The notes under the pieces: model-generated | What the model was told of the DNA's origin: nothing | Seen by the model: only the letters and a program-made list of their open reading frames with translations | Database searches by the model: none | Origin: Canna indica | Taxonomy: Eukaryota > Streptophyta > Magnoliopsida > Zingiberales > Cannaceae | Assembly (NCBI GenBank): GCA_034359265.1 | Contig: CP136892.1 | Location: 13,192,501 to 13,256,500 of the forward strand | Direction of reading: 5' to 3' | Length of the DNA stretch: 64,000 bases | Translations under genes and position numbers: made by a program | Shown here: positions 45,945-56,524 of the stretch, in pieces | How positions within the stretch are numbered: position 1 is the stretch's first letter | How the letters are laid out: each line of letters opens with the position of its first letter

Positions 45945-46790
45945 TTAGGGGTTAGATGGCCCAAGAATCCAAAGTGTCCTAGCTATACTTGGATTTTTCA
46001 TGAATGCACAATCATAAATAGCATGACCATATATGTCACAACAAAAGCAATGTCCATAAAATTCTTTCTTTTTACCATTCATGTGAACATAAGGTCTAAT
46101 GTTAGAATGCTTGGAATGAGAGGCATGATGAGCATGAGCATTCTTATATGAAACATTTTTCTTCCTAGAATTTCCAAAAGATGAAACATGTGATAAACTA
46201 CTAGTTTTCCTACTCAAGAAAATAACCTCATTTTTCAAATCATTAATTGATTTATGTAAGGCTTGCATTTGAGATTTCATCATAGTATTTTTATTTTTGA
46301 TTTTCATATTTTCTACTTTCAAATTCTCAATCTCAACTTTTGAGATATTTTTCAATTCAATTTTCAAATCATCATTTTCATTTTTCAAATCAATATTCTC
46401 ACTTTTTAAGTCCTCAATTTCAATTAACAATTGTGAATTACTAGTTTTCAAAACATCAATACTATCATGACAATCAACACTTAAGGAACTTAGATTTGCC
46501 TTTAAATATTTATTTTCTAATTCTAGAGCATGCAAATCCATAGTAAGCCTAGAGTTATCCTTTTTAATTTTCTTAATTTTTTTACTCTTTTTCAAAGGCA
46601 TGACACAAATATTTTGACATTCTTCTACTAATTCTTCATATGACATTTTGAGTGAATGTGAAGAACTTGCATCACTATCATATGCTATATCTTTATCATG
46701 ACTAACAGTAGAGTACCTCATCATGGATACCCATGAGGCAAACCTTGGATGTGCCTTCATAGTCATGACAAGATGATGCTTCATAGTCAT
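45945..46790 (-). CDS. Gag-like C-terminal part of copia element 2 (281 residues)
   Basis: The open minus-strand frame encodes a long Lys/Asp/Asn-rich coiled coil (SENIDLKNENDDLKIELKNI and neighbours, about residues 85-190). Basic sequence and a CCHC knuckle, CFCCDIYGHAIYDC (about residues 250-263), follow. This arrangement matches the second half of SIRE-type copia gag. It starts at MTMKHHLVMTMKAH, but this is the inner junction with copia 1, so the true gag N-terminus and the 5' LTR are missing. The frame ends normally in the region before pol. I treat it as a partial gag that is unlikely to act alone. Confidence 0.75.
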   Translation of the reverse strand: MTMKHHLVMTMKAHPRFASWVSMMRYSTVSHDKDIAYDSDASSSHSLKMSYEELVEECQNICVMPLKKSKKIKKIKKDNSRLTMDLHALELENKYLKANLSSLSVDCHDSIDVLKTSNSQLLIEIEDLKSENIDLKNENDDLKIELKNISKVEIENLKVENMKIKNKNTMMKSQMQALHKSINDLKNEVIFLSRKTSSLSHVSSFGNSRKKNVSYKNAHAHHASHSKHSNIRPYVHMNGKKKEFYGHCFCCDIYGHAIYDCAFMKNPSIARTLWILGPSNP

Positions 46791-47170
46791 GTAGAAAACC
46801 TAACCTTACACATTTTCATATTTTTGGTAGCAGGTGCTTTATTCTGAATGATAGGGAATACTTTGAAAAAATGCAAAACAAAAGTGATGAAGGCATATTT
46901 CTTGGCTATTCCAAAAATAGCAAGGCATACCGAGTCTATAACAAACACACTCAAACTGCTGATAAGACTGACCAAAACTCTTCCAAGGCAACTGAATAGT
47001 CATTTGAAACTGCTAACTCAACTGACCATGAGACTGATACTGAAGTGGAAGATGAAGAGGATGACTCAAGAGCTGAAAAGTCTGCAAGATCTCTCAAGAA
47101 TCACCCTCTACAAAATATAATTTAAGATGTACATGATGGAGTTAAGATCAGAAATCAATCCAAGAAAAAT
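46791..47170 (+). pseudogene. Copia 1 integrase C-terminal region
   Basis: The copia 1 match resumes with THFHIFGSRCFILNDRE, then YFEKMQNKSDEGIFLGYSKN and SKAYRVYN, the C-terminal integrase block of copia elements. An acidic linker follows with a stop near 46,999. The integrase zinc finger and D,D-35-E core that should precede it are absent. Confidence 0.85.
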
Positions 47171-47980
47171 CACTAGGATATGATTAGGTATTCTTGCTAG
47201 ACTTCAACTGTTGAACCTAAAAATATCAAGCAAGCCTTGAAGGATGAATTTTGAATATCTACTATGCAAGAAAAATTACAACAGTTTGTCCAAAATGATG
47301 TTTGGGAACTTGTTTCAAGATCTGAAAATATTAATGTTATTGGAACCAAATGGGTGTTTAAGAACAAGACTGATGAATCTGGAAACATTACAAGAAATAA
47401 AGTCCGTCTGGTTGCTCAAGGCTTCAACCAAATTGAAGGTCTGGACTATGATGAAACCTTCGCACCAATTGCTAGATTGGAATCCATCAGGTTACTTCTA
47501 GACTTATCCTTATAGTGTATGAAGTTCAAACTATTTTAGATGGATGTTAAGACTGCCTTCCTCAATGGATTTCTCAATGAAGAAGTCTATGTTGAACAAC
47601 CTAAAGGATTTGAAGACTCTGCTCATCCAGACCATGTGTACAGATTGAAGAAAGCTTTATATGGTCTTAAACAGGCTCCTAGAGCTTGGTATGAGAGACT
47701 CGCTCAGTTCCTGCTTTTGAAAGGCTACAAAAGAGGAAGAGCATATCAGACACTGTTCATTATAAGAAGGGAGTCTCAATTGGTAATTGTTCAAATTTAT
47801 GTTGATCATATAATTTTTGGTTCAACCTCTAAAACTTATGCTAAGAAATTTGTAGATGATATGAAATCTGAATTTGAAATGAGCATGGTTGGGGAAATGA
47901 GTTATTTGGTTAGCCTTCAAGTAAAGCAATCTAAAGAAGGAATTTTTATCTCTTAGAGTAACTATGCAAGAAATCTTATA
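47171..47980 (+). pseudogene. Copia 1 reverse transcriptase, decayed
   Basis: Frames show [54 protein letters not shown], then (47,540-47,956) [40 protein letters not shown] and [18 protein letters not shown]. The catalytic motif reads [12 protein letters not shown], so YVDD has become YVDH. Stops occur near 47,250, 47,513, 47,537 and 47,954. The enzyme is inactive. Confidence 0.9.
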
Positions 47981-48084
47981 CACAAATTTGGTCTAGACAG
48001 TTTTGAGACAGTTAGAACTCCTATCTCTACTCATGAAAAATTGAGTAAAGATAATGAAGGCAAGAACATTAATGATTCTATACT

Positions 48085-48312
48085 GTGATAATACCAGTGC
48101 TATAATTAACATATCAAAAAACTTTATTATGCATTTTCGAACTAAACACATTGATATTCGTTTTCATTACATCAGGGAGCTAGTAGAAAGAAAGGAGTTG
48201 TAACTTAAATACATTCCTATAGATAAACAGGTTGCAGATATCTTCACCAAGGCATCAAGTGGAGAGAAGTTTGAGCAGTTGAGATCCGCTCTAGAACTGT
48301 GTGTCATATGAC
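48085..48312 (+). pseudogene. Copia 1 RNase H, C-terminal remnant
   Basis: The frame reads CDNTSAINISKNFIMHFRTK, then HIDIRFHYIRELVERKEL, a stop, KYIPIDKQVADIFTKASSG and FEQLRSALELC, the end of copia RNase H. The N-terminal part between reverse transcriptase and this block is deleted. The 1.8 kb from here to 50,153 is mainly noncoding, with one small frame (48,627-48,818) that I do not recognise. Confidence 0.85.
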
Positions 48313-48860
48313 GCAATTTTTTTGGAGAGTGGAATATTTGAAGAGTCTCTCAATTACTTTTTCACTTACCTAGTTCACTGAACGTTTATTATCCTTTATT
48401 ATTGATTTCGGTTGGCATTTTGTAAGTTCTATTCTCATCTTATTGCACATTGAATTTTTAGACCACGATTTCGACGAGAGGCTGGTTTTAATGAGGATCC
48501 GAATAGATGAGATTTATATCATCAATTATGTTCTCTTGGCATTGTAACTCGGTTCAATGTCTTAAAAAAAATAATCGACAGTTTCACTCTTCATTCATCC
48601 TCTTATCTATTTAATCAGAAGTTTCAATGATGGGTAGTAACATTAGCAAGATGAGTTTCGAGAAAGAGATGACTGTTTCCTTGACAAAGGAAATGATGTT
48701 TACAAGTGCTATTGAGAAAATTGAAACTCCTGTTCAAGCTCCATCTCCTGATAAAATGTTTTCACCTTCTACCTCTCAAGGTAAATCTGAGAAAAAAATC
48801 ACGGAGAAGAGCTGTTGACTGTCATCTAAGAAGAAATGGTTAAGGTATAGTATTTTTAAC

Positions 48861-49332
48861 TAGGGGTGTTCACGGGTCGGGTCGGGACGGGTTTAGGGGA
48901 AAAATCGATCCGCCCCGACCAAGTGTAATCGGGCCGGGTTGAAAAAATTTCTCCTCTCAAGCCCGACCCGACCCAACCCGACCTAGTTCAGGTCGGGTCG
49001 GGTCGGATAGTCGGGTTTACCCGTTTAGGTAAAAAAAGAGTTTTTAACAATATTTTAAAAACAATCAAAAAGTTATTTAAAATAAATATTTGTTAAAATA
49101 TAAATATTTAAAAATAATTTAAAAAATATAAATAATCGAGTCATCGGGTCGGGTCTCAGGTCATCGGGTTTCAAATTCTAAAACCCGAGACCCGACCCGA
49201 TTATGGTCGGATTTGGTCAAATTATGCCCGACCCAACCCGATTACCCGACCCGACCCGACCCGACCCAAATAGGTCGGGTCGAGTCGGGTTCTCGGGTTC
49301 ATTGGGTCGGGTCAACCCAATGAACAACCCTA
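48861..49332. mobile_element. Non-autonomous hAT-type MITE with 8-bp duplication
   Basis: Flanked by TTTTTAAC at 48,853-48,860 and 49,333-49,340. The ends read TAGGGGTGTTCACGGGTCGG and, inverted, TAGGGTTGTTCATTGGGTTG. Subterminal arrays of CCCGACCCG/CGGGTCGG lie near both ends, around an AT-rich core of 472 bp in all. Confidence 0.9.
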
Positions 49333-50153
49333 TTTTTAACCATTAAATTCCTTTCTATATTTCCTAGTCGCCAATGGGAGTGTAAAGATGAAGTTAATAT
49401 TTCTTTTGGCTCTGCTATTTTTGCTGAAGAAGAGCTTGACTCAATTCTAGGGAAGACATGATCTCAATTCTTTTCTTCAGTTCTGTTCTCTAGTTCTTAA
49501 GACTAAGATAGTCACTGTTGAAACTATATTTGAGATGCAAGGCATGAAACAATCACTGGTCCAACTGTTGCTGATGTAACTTCAGCTCTTGCATCCAAAG
49601 TCTTGGACCTCTATCCGGCTCCTTCATCCATAACCGAAAGAGTTATTCGTGATGACCTATTTAAAACACAGGTGACTTTGGCTGAGCTCCACCTGCTAGG
49701 TAATATCTATTGAGAAAAAGATTCTTGAATATTTCACAGCTGACTCTGCAAGGTTTGCATCTCTGTCTTCTGGAAGGGTCTCTGGTTCGTCTAGTCCAAA
49801 CCGCTCTGAGTGATTGATTTCTCTCCTTTTGCTTATTAGGTCAAAAAGGGGGAGACAAATGGGGTGTCTCTGAATAAATAAAGTCTGGTCTAGTTGTCCT
49901 CTATCTTGTTTGCCTGAGTCTAGTCTGTTGTCTGGTTGTCTAGTTGTATTGTTCTTATTTGTAACTGTTGTGGTGATGACAATGAATCTATGATGGTTGT
50001 GACTCTGTGATGGCTGGAGTTTTTTCTCTGAATTATTAAATCTTGACAGTTAGTGTGCTTATCTGTGAATCTACTCTCTTGTTATTGTTATCTGTCTTTT
50101 TGAAATTGATTATGACATGTTGGGTTTTTGCCAAATAAGCCAAAGAGGGAGAA

Positions 50154-50837
50154 CGTTAGTGTTGGCCTTTAGTATTTTGGCTATATTTGACAAAAGTATT
50201 ATAGTATGATCTTAGGAACTCTGCATATATTGAAGACAATCTTAACTGTGTGAAGACAGTCTCAACTGCTTCAGTAACCTATGGTTTTCTTGTCAAAAAT
50301 GCAGCGCAGGGAGATGACTTTTTGTCTCCTACAAAAATAATGACTCTTGGTTTGCTTTATTAATGATGATTCTCTTTATTGTCTCTGAGATCTTTTAATC
50401 ATCATTAATTATTTATTTGCCTGAATATCTGTTTTAAATAATTTCGGGGCATTACTCCTTGATCTTTATGGTCTTTAGGAGTTATGTGTTGTCTATTTGT
50501 TTTTGAACCGATGACTGTTGGTTGTTAAACTGATGGATTCATTAAACAAATAGTTATGAACAATATTGATTCAGGTCTTTCGGTTGTCTCATATAAAATC
50601 TGATGAAAAGATCTGATATGAACTCTCTATGTGTGAACACTGTGTTGCCAATTATTGAGGGAAGTTGAGACTGCTGAGTGCAGAAAGACAACAATTTACA
50701 TTTCTTATCTTCAGGAGAAAATTGGTTTCGGGTGGACAATTCACTACAACACAAGGCTGTGTAGAGGACGAAACTCTATGGCTGGGATGCCATAGAGAAG
50801 CAAGTTGGTATTTACTTGTAATAGCAAATAGTTTTAT
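50154..50837 (+). repeat. 3' LTR of copia element 1, truncated
   Basis: It matches 31,653-32,333 from (C)GTTAGTGTTGGCC to AATAGTTTTATT, then changes abruptly to LINE sequence. The last 270 bp or so are missing. Confidence 0.9.
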
Positions 50838-51763
50838 TATGGCTGTGTAGGTGACCGTGTATCGCCATATCTCTTCTTGTTGGTAGCAGATGTTTTGTCG
50901 CGCTTGCTGAAAAAAGGCAACTCTACTGGTCTCATCAGGGGCACCAATATTGTTGATGGGAGAGAGGTGGTGAACCTGGAGGCTACTCTCAAGGGCAGGT
51001 AGGCTGACCCTATCGATCTTCCAACTCCCAATTTGGGTGAAAAAAGAGATCGATAAGCGACGATGCACTTTTCTGTGGAAAGGATGCTCAGAGTCAAGCG
51101 GAACTGGGGCTTTGGTTAATTGGAATGACGTTTCGAACCTTCAGATAAATGGAGGTCTGGGTATAGTAGACCTTGAGTTGCACAATATCGCTAGACTCGG
51201 CAAATGGTGGTGGAACATCACGAGGGATGAGGATGTCTGGTGTGTGGAAAGGTATAACTGGTTCGACTAGCAGAGCATGGCAAGATGTCTGGTGTGTGAA
51301 AAGGTATAGCGAAAGCAAAACACCCGTTCTTGATGGGGGTGGAATCGATTCTAGGTAGAGGCAATGACACAAGCTTTTGGAATGAACGATGGCTCTTGAA
51401 CTGTAAGCTCTCCAACTTATATCTTGACCTTTATGCTGCGCACATAAACAAGCGAATCTCAGTCAAAGATTTTGTAGAATGATTGACGATGCCTGGACCT
51501 ACTATTTGGACTCACCACGTAGACTTGAACAGAATTCTTGATTTTATGCGCCTCATTTGTCATCCATCTCTCGGTTCTGCTGACGACTTCATCAGATGGA
51601 GATGGTCAAGCTCTGGTGTGTTCTCAACCATGTAACTTTACCAGATACTTAGAGATACGGGCGTGAGAAACCCAATTTCAGTAGTACTTTGGAAAATCAA
51701 ATGCCCACTAATTAAAGATGCGTGTTCACTTTGGAAAATGATGCTGGGACGCCAGCCCAGTCT
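50838..51763 (+). pseudogene. LINE ORF2, end of reverse transcriptase and zf-RVT region
   Basis: Frames give PYLFLLVADVLSRLLKKGNS-like sequence near 50,865, then (51,037-51,270) KKEIDKRRCTFLWKG, ALVNWNDVSNLQINGGLGIV and DLELHNIARLGKWWWNI, the C-terminal block of plant LINE ORF2. Later frames give FIRWRWSSSGVFSTM and VLWKIKCPLIK. The YADD-bearing centre is lost. It is cut at 51,763 by the gag-only element and resumes at 56,341. Confidence 0.85.
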
Positions 51764-53712
51764 TGTTATATTATGTAAATAAAAAAAAAGCTTTGTTGTA
51801 AATTTTTGAGGTGTGGGGGGTTATTTGAAAATTTACCTCCCCACCGCCTCATAGCCAGCTCTTATACAAGCTGGCTCAGTCGCGTGAGAAGGGGGCGAGA
51901 AGAGGAGGTGGAATCGGCGTTGGAGGGTGAGAAATCGGAGGTCGGATCATCGTCGGCGTCGTCGCCGGAGCTGGAATCTTGAGGTAGGAGTTTTACCTTT
52001 TTCCTTTCGTTCCGTCAATTACCCTTGCTTGTTCATCGGCGGCGGCGATAGGAATCGGAGGAAGAGGGAGGCCGACGGAGTCGGCCGGCGAGCGGCGGCG
52101 TTTGTGGCAGCCCAGCCGCTGCCCGCGAGGCCGGACCGCACGGCCTTGGCGGCCGTTGGCAGTGGCAGTAGACTGTTGCCCGCAGCGTGGCAGCAGCCGA
52201 TGCACGCTGCCGTTGCGGCTGCCGACGGCCCACCGGCGCCGGAGGCCGCGGGGGAAGGCGGCGAGTGATTGCCGGCGGCAAGGGGGGGGGGGCGGCGTGG
52301 GTCGGGCAGGGCAGAGGCGAGTGAGGGTGTCGGGCGCTGGTGTCGGGTAGAGGGGATATGAATAGTAATGAGTGAAGAGAGCTGTATTGTGTGAAATAGG
52401 ATTAATTTATAAATTTATGGGGGTATTTTTATAGTTGATCGTAGAGTTGTCGGATCGAGTCGAGAAGAATACCAAAGTTGCATGTTTTCGCATGCTGAAT
52501 GCGATGGTGTTGGATTTTCGATCGGAGGCCGTTTGGTAGGACTTTTCTATATTTTAGTGTTATTCAGTGATTAATATTTATTAATTTAATTTGATAAATA
52601 ATTAAATAATATAAAAATATTATATTGCTTTAAAGGGATGAGTTAGGGGTAATTGGTTTGTGTGAGCTTGAGTTTGATTCTCGTTGTAGCCGATGAATTA
52701 TCGATGGCTGAAATGACGGATTTATCCTTTTGCCTCGATCTGCTTGATATTGCTTCTAATTCCGTTGAACTCATGTTGCATATTATTGTTGGACATGCCA
52801 TGTAGATAATTGCATGTGTTATTGTTGATCATGGTGATATACATTATTGATGTTGATATTTGATCATGATATGCCATGCATGATATTATGTTGTTACTTA
52901 TGGTGTTATTCTTTTGATCATATCATCATTCAGAGTTGTTATATTGTTTATACCGGTGATGTTATTTGTTATCCCTTGATCATGGTGATACACTTTGTTG
53001 CATTGTTGGAGTTGAGTTGTTGACCTGGAGGCTACGACATCGGAAAGGACTTCGGTCCAGGACCATTCTATTGCGGTACCCTCCAGACATGGGTGAGGGT
53101 ATGGATATTGACTAGTCACTTTGGGCACCTTCGGGTGTGCGGATGTCGGATACGACGCCCGTCGGGCTACCTGCTTGGTGGGGGTAGTCGCGTCACCGTT
53201 GGAGCGGACGGTTGATGCCACTCTACGGGTGGTAGAGTGCGGGGTTTTTACCCAACGGTCTATACGCTCGATGATTTGGTCGACGTTGATTAGGAGTAGG
53301 TGTGGAGCATTTGTTGTACATATATCGCCTTTGACTGCATCTTAGGCCATATTGTTGTTTATTGTTGAGCTGACATCTTATTCATGTTGTTGATCATATT
53401 GTGATTCTCCTACTCAGCATTTTCGCTGACTCCTATTGTATTGCTTCAGACTTGCAGGGGTGAGATGTTGATCTATATATCGAGGTGTAGATAGTTGATA
53501 GACATCATGTAGATCTAGAGCTCTGATATGGCGACAGCTTTTGTATCTTATCTTATTTTGTCGTCTTTTGATATTGATGATTTTCGAGTTTTGTAAATAT
53601 ATATTATTAAATATGCTTGATTATGATTTATGATTCGGATTCGTGGCTTTTCCTTCCGCTGCACGGTGTTCGGGTCGCCGTCGTGTCTCGGGCCCGAGGC
53701 CGGGGCGCGACA
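51764..53712 (+). repeat. 5' LTR of the gag-only element (1,949 bp)
   Basis: Unusually long. It includes a GC-rich block (about 51,910-52,330) with Arg/Ala-rich chance frames, and an AT-rich block (52,500-52,980) that the 3' LTR lacks. The promoter region may be CTCTTATACAAGC near 51,860. Confidence 0.9.
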
Positions 53713-53852
53713 ATTTATTTGGTATCAGAGCCTAGGATTTAATGTTAGGTTAAGGTTAAGAGCCTAGGTGTCTTACCTTAGCGATAATGTTTTATGGTGT
53801 AGAAGTTAATTTGTAAGCTTTACCCAAAAATTTTTGTTCTATTTGTAGAGAG

Positions 53853-55301
53853 ATGGCATCGAGGGGCAGTTTTGGGCGTGCGAGGGGTCTTGGAGACCCG
53901 AGTGCAGATCAGGATCGGGTGGCGATTCCTCGGCGAGCACGTACCACTCAGGTTGCGGCTTAGATTGTCAGGGGTCGAGGTGGACGAGCTAGTCGGGGTG
54001 CTCGTCAGACTGATCGCACTGCTGGTGGCAGGGGGCGCGGTCGGGGCGCTCCGGTGCGTGTTCCTATAGAGGAGGTGCATGATTTCACTCCTGGGGCTGG
54101 AGTGGAAGCGGAGGAGGTAGTTGCTGAGGCAGTACCAGTAGTCCCTCAGGCTATTGGAGAGGGCTCGGCGGTGCATGTTCCTGTGGCACCCCAGCCTCAG
54201 TATGTGATGCTTGTTTCGGGACCTCATGGAGTTCTTGGTGGAGTAGAATCATGGGAGTCTCGCATGCTAAGATTCCATCAGCTTGGCAAGGAGCGCTTTG
54301 GTAGTTTTGGGGGTAGTACAGATCCGATGATAGCTAGGAGATGGTTGGCAGGGGTAGAGGATACTTTCAAGGCACTTAGGTGCAAGGAGGAAGAGAAGGT
54401 GGAGCTGGCCACCTTTTATTTGATTGATGGAGCTAGAGAGTGGTGGAGGTCACAGGTTGCTGCTAGAGATGAAGTTGATGTTTCTTGGGCAGAATTCAGA
54501 GCTGTATTCTTTCAGAAATACTTCCCAGTGACATTCCGCCAGCAGAAGAAGCAGGAGTTTCTCGATCTACGTCAGGGGAGTCGTACCGTAGCAGAGTACG
54601 AGGCATAATTCGACCGTCTGTCAGAGTTTTGTCCGCAGATGGTGGCTACCGAGGAGGATAAAGTAGAGCATTTCTTCAGAGGGCTGAATTTTGCTATTCA
54701 GGATCGGATGTCCAGTCATGACGACCTAGGGAACTACAGTCGGGTGGTGGCTCGAGCACTTCTAGTTGAGCGTATTCACTCGATGATCACACAACAGAAG
54801 CAGAAAGATCGCCAAGATCGACCGCCACTTCCACTAGTTGCAGGAGGACAGGATATGAGCCAAGGAAGCCATAGAGCTCAGGCCCAGCCATCCCAGAGTA
54901 GGTCTGTTAGTGGTTACTTCAGGCCGCAGAAGATGGCAAAGACGTATTCCTCTCAGGCACAAGGATCGTCTCAACCTTCACTAGCAGTTCGAGATCAGAT
55001 ATCAGGAGTCAGACCTGCAGATCAGACAGGAGTCAAGACTGATCGTTGCTTCAGATGTGGAGACAGTGGTCACTTTGCTAGAGACTGTCCCAGACGTGGC
55101 AATGTGTGCTATCACTGCAAGCAGCCCGGCCACATCAGCAGGAGTTGCCCAGCTAAGGGGACATCGGAGACTTCACAGCAGCAGTCGAGAGAGCAGAATC
55201 AGGGTCAGAGGCAATACCATTCAGATGCAGAGGCTTCTTGGGAGCGTGAGGAGGATATCAGAGATCGCTTCCCACACTTGTTCGACCCTGCAGGTACATA
55301 A
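53853..55301 (+). pseudogene. Gag protein of the gag-only element, two internal stops
   Basis: The frame starts MASRGSFGRARGLGDPSADQ and runs 482 codons with in-frame stops at 53,961 (codon 37) and 54,606. An Arg/Gly-rich N-terminus is followed by the Ty3/gypsy gag domain (RRWLAGVEDTFKALRC, VELATFYLIDGAREWWRSQV, FRAVFFQKYFPVTFRQQKKQ, FFRGLNFAIQDRMSS). Two CCHC knuckles come next, CFRCGDSGHFARDC and CYHCKQPGHISRSC. The gene ends 34 bp before the 3' LTR, leaving no room for pol. Both stops are single-codon changes and the frame is otherwise conserved. Gag of Del/Tekay elements is the closest type I recognise. Confidence 0.9.
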
Positions 55302-55335
55302 ATTTGGAGGACCAAATTTCTTAAGGAGGGGATAA

Positions 55336-56335
55336 TGTTATATTCTGTATAAAAAAAATGCTTTGTTGTAAATTTTTGAGGTGTGGGGGGTTATTTGAAA
55401 ATTTAACTCCCCACCGCCTCATAGCCTGCTCTTATACGAGCTGGCTCAGTCGCGTGAGAAGGGGGCGAGAAGAGGAGGTGGAATCGGCGTCGGAGGGTGA
55501 GAAATCGAAGGTCGGATCATCGTCGGCATCGTCGCCGGAGCCGGAATCTTGAGGTAGGAGTTTTACCTTTCTCCTTTCGTTCCGTCAATTACCCTTGCTT
55601 GATCATGGTGATACACTTTGTTGCATTGTTGGAGTTGAGTTGTTGACCTGGAGGCTACGACCTTGGAAAGGACTTCGGTCCAGGACCATTCTATTGCGGT
55701 ACCCTCCTGACATGGGTGAGGGTATGGATATTGACTAGTCACTTTGGGCACCTTCGGGTGTGCGGATGTCGGATACGACGCCCGTCGGGCTACCTGCTTG
55801 GTGGGGTTAGTCGCGTCGCCGTTGGAGAGGACGGTTGATGCCACTCTACGGGTGGTAGAGTGCGGGGTTTTTACCCAACGGTCCATACGCTCGATGATTT
55901 GGTCGACGTTGATTAGGAGTAGGTGTGGAGCATTTGTTGTACATCTATCGCCTTTGACTGCATCTTAGGCCATATTGTTGTTTATTGTTGAGTTGACATC
56001 TTATTCAAGTTGTTGATCATATTGTGATTCTCCTACTCAGCATTTTCGCTGACTCCTATTGTATTGCTTCAGACTTGTAGGGGTGAGTTGTTGATCTATA
56101 TATCGAGGTGTAGATAGTTGGTAGACATCATGTAGATCTGGAGCTCTGATATGGCGACAGCTTTTGTATCTTATCTTATTTTGTCGTCTTTTGATATTGA
56201 TGATTTTCGAGTTTTGTAAATATATATTATTAAATATGCTTGATTATGATTTATGATTCGGATTCGTGGCTTTTCCTTCCGTTGCGCGGTGTTCGGGTCA
56301 CCGTTGCGTCTCGGGCCCGAGTCCGGGGCGCGACA
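55336..56335 (+). repeat. 3' LTR of the gag-only element (1,000 bp, internally deleted)
   Basis: It matches the 5' LTR at both ends, but 52,019-52,977 of the 5' copy is missing. The join reads TTACCCTTGCTTG|ATCATGG, where CTTG occurs at both edges in the long copy. Confidence 0.95.
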
Positions 56336-56340
56336 AGTCT

Positions 56341-56395
56341 CGGGAGGCGGCAATGTCGAATCTGCGGACGCCATGCTGAGCGATCCAACCTCGAT
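56341..56395 (+). pseudogene. LINE ORF2 zf-RVT tail (last recognisable piece)
   Basis: Across the AGTCT target the joined frame reads GRQPSL, then GRRQCRICGRHAERSN, which resembles the Cys-rich zf-RVT segment at the LINE C-terminus. No LINE 3' UTR or poly(A) tail is recognised after it. Confidence 0.5.
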
Positions 56396-56524
56396 TCCTC
56401 CTCCATCAAAATGATCCCATGGGTGGTTTTCTGCTCCGAGGACTTCAAGGACAGCAGGGAGTACTGCGTCGTCTGCCTTTACGAGCTATCAGTGGGCGAG
56501 GCAGCGCAGCAGCTGCCCAAATGA
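56396..56524 (+). pseudogene. RING-H2 E3 ligase gene fragment (RHA2-like), truncated
   Basis: The frame reads IKMIPWVVFCSEDFKDSREY and then CVVCLYELSVGEAAQQLPK, the first half of a RING-H2 finger (C-x2-C, then E and L-P). In intact RHA-type ubiquitin ligases a third cysteine and the Cys-His cluster follow; here a TGA replaces it and the homology ends. It meets the NHL fragment head-on, with opposite strands joined at their 3' parts. It is probably not functional. Confidence 0.6.

Larger units (their letters stand above)
31653..50837 (+). mobile_element. Ty1/copia retrotransposon 1 (SIRE-like), decayed and with nested insertions
   Basis: The 5' LTR (31,653-32,605) is followed by a primer-binding site matching initiator tRNA-Met. 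Gag, protease start, integrase C-terminus, reverse transcriptase and RNase H remnants follow, then a polypurine tract (AAAGAGGGAGAA, about 50,142-50,153) and a 3' LTR cut at about 50,837. Copia element 2 with CACTA copy 2 lies between 34,489 and about 46,795, and a hAT MITE lies at 48,861. The integrase core is missing at the inner junction. The 3' LTR end and part of the LINE next to it are deleted, so no target duplication is visible. Confidence 0.9.
51764..56335 (+). mobile_element. Gag-only LTR retrotransposon (TR-GAG type, gypsy Del/Tekay-like)
   Basis: It is flanked by a perfect AGTCT duplication (51,759-51,763 and 56,336-56,340). The 5' LTR is 51,764-53,712 and the 3' LTR 55,336-56,335; both begin TGTTATATT and end GGGGCGCGACA. 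Primer-binding site TTTGGTATCAGAGC (53,718-53,731) and polypurine tract AAGGAGGGGATAA (55,323-55,335) are present. The internal part is only 1.62 kb and encodes Gag alone, with no protease, reverse transcriptase or integrase. It would need enzymes from another element. It sits in LINE ORF2. Confidence 0.95.

Noticed and set aside
51764..51795. TAAATAAAAAAAAAAG as the LINE poly(A) tail
   Set aside because: The same position is the first bases of an LTR with a second copy at 55,336 and a matching AGTCT duplication; the A run belongs to the LTR.
52000..52350. GC-rich frames of 70-113 residues on both strands
   Set aside because: They lie inside the 5' LTR of the gag-only element, overlap in antisense and are missing from the 3' LTR.
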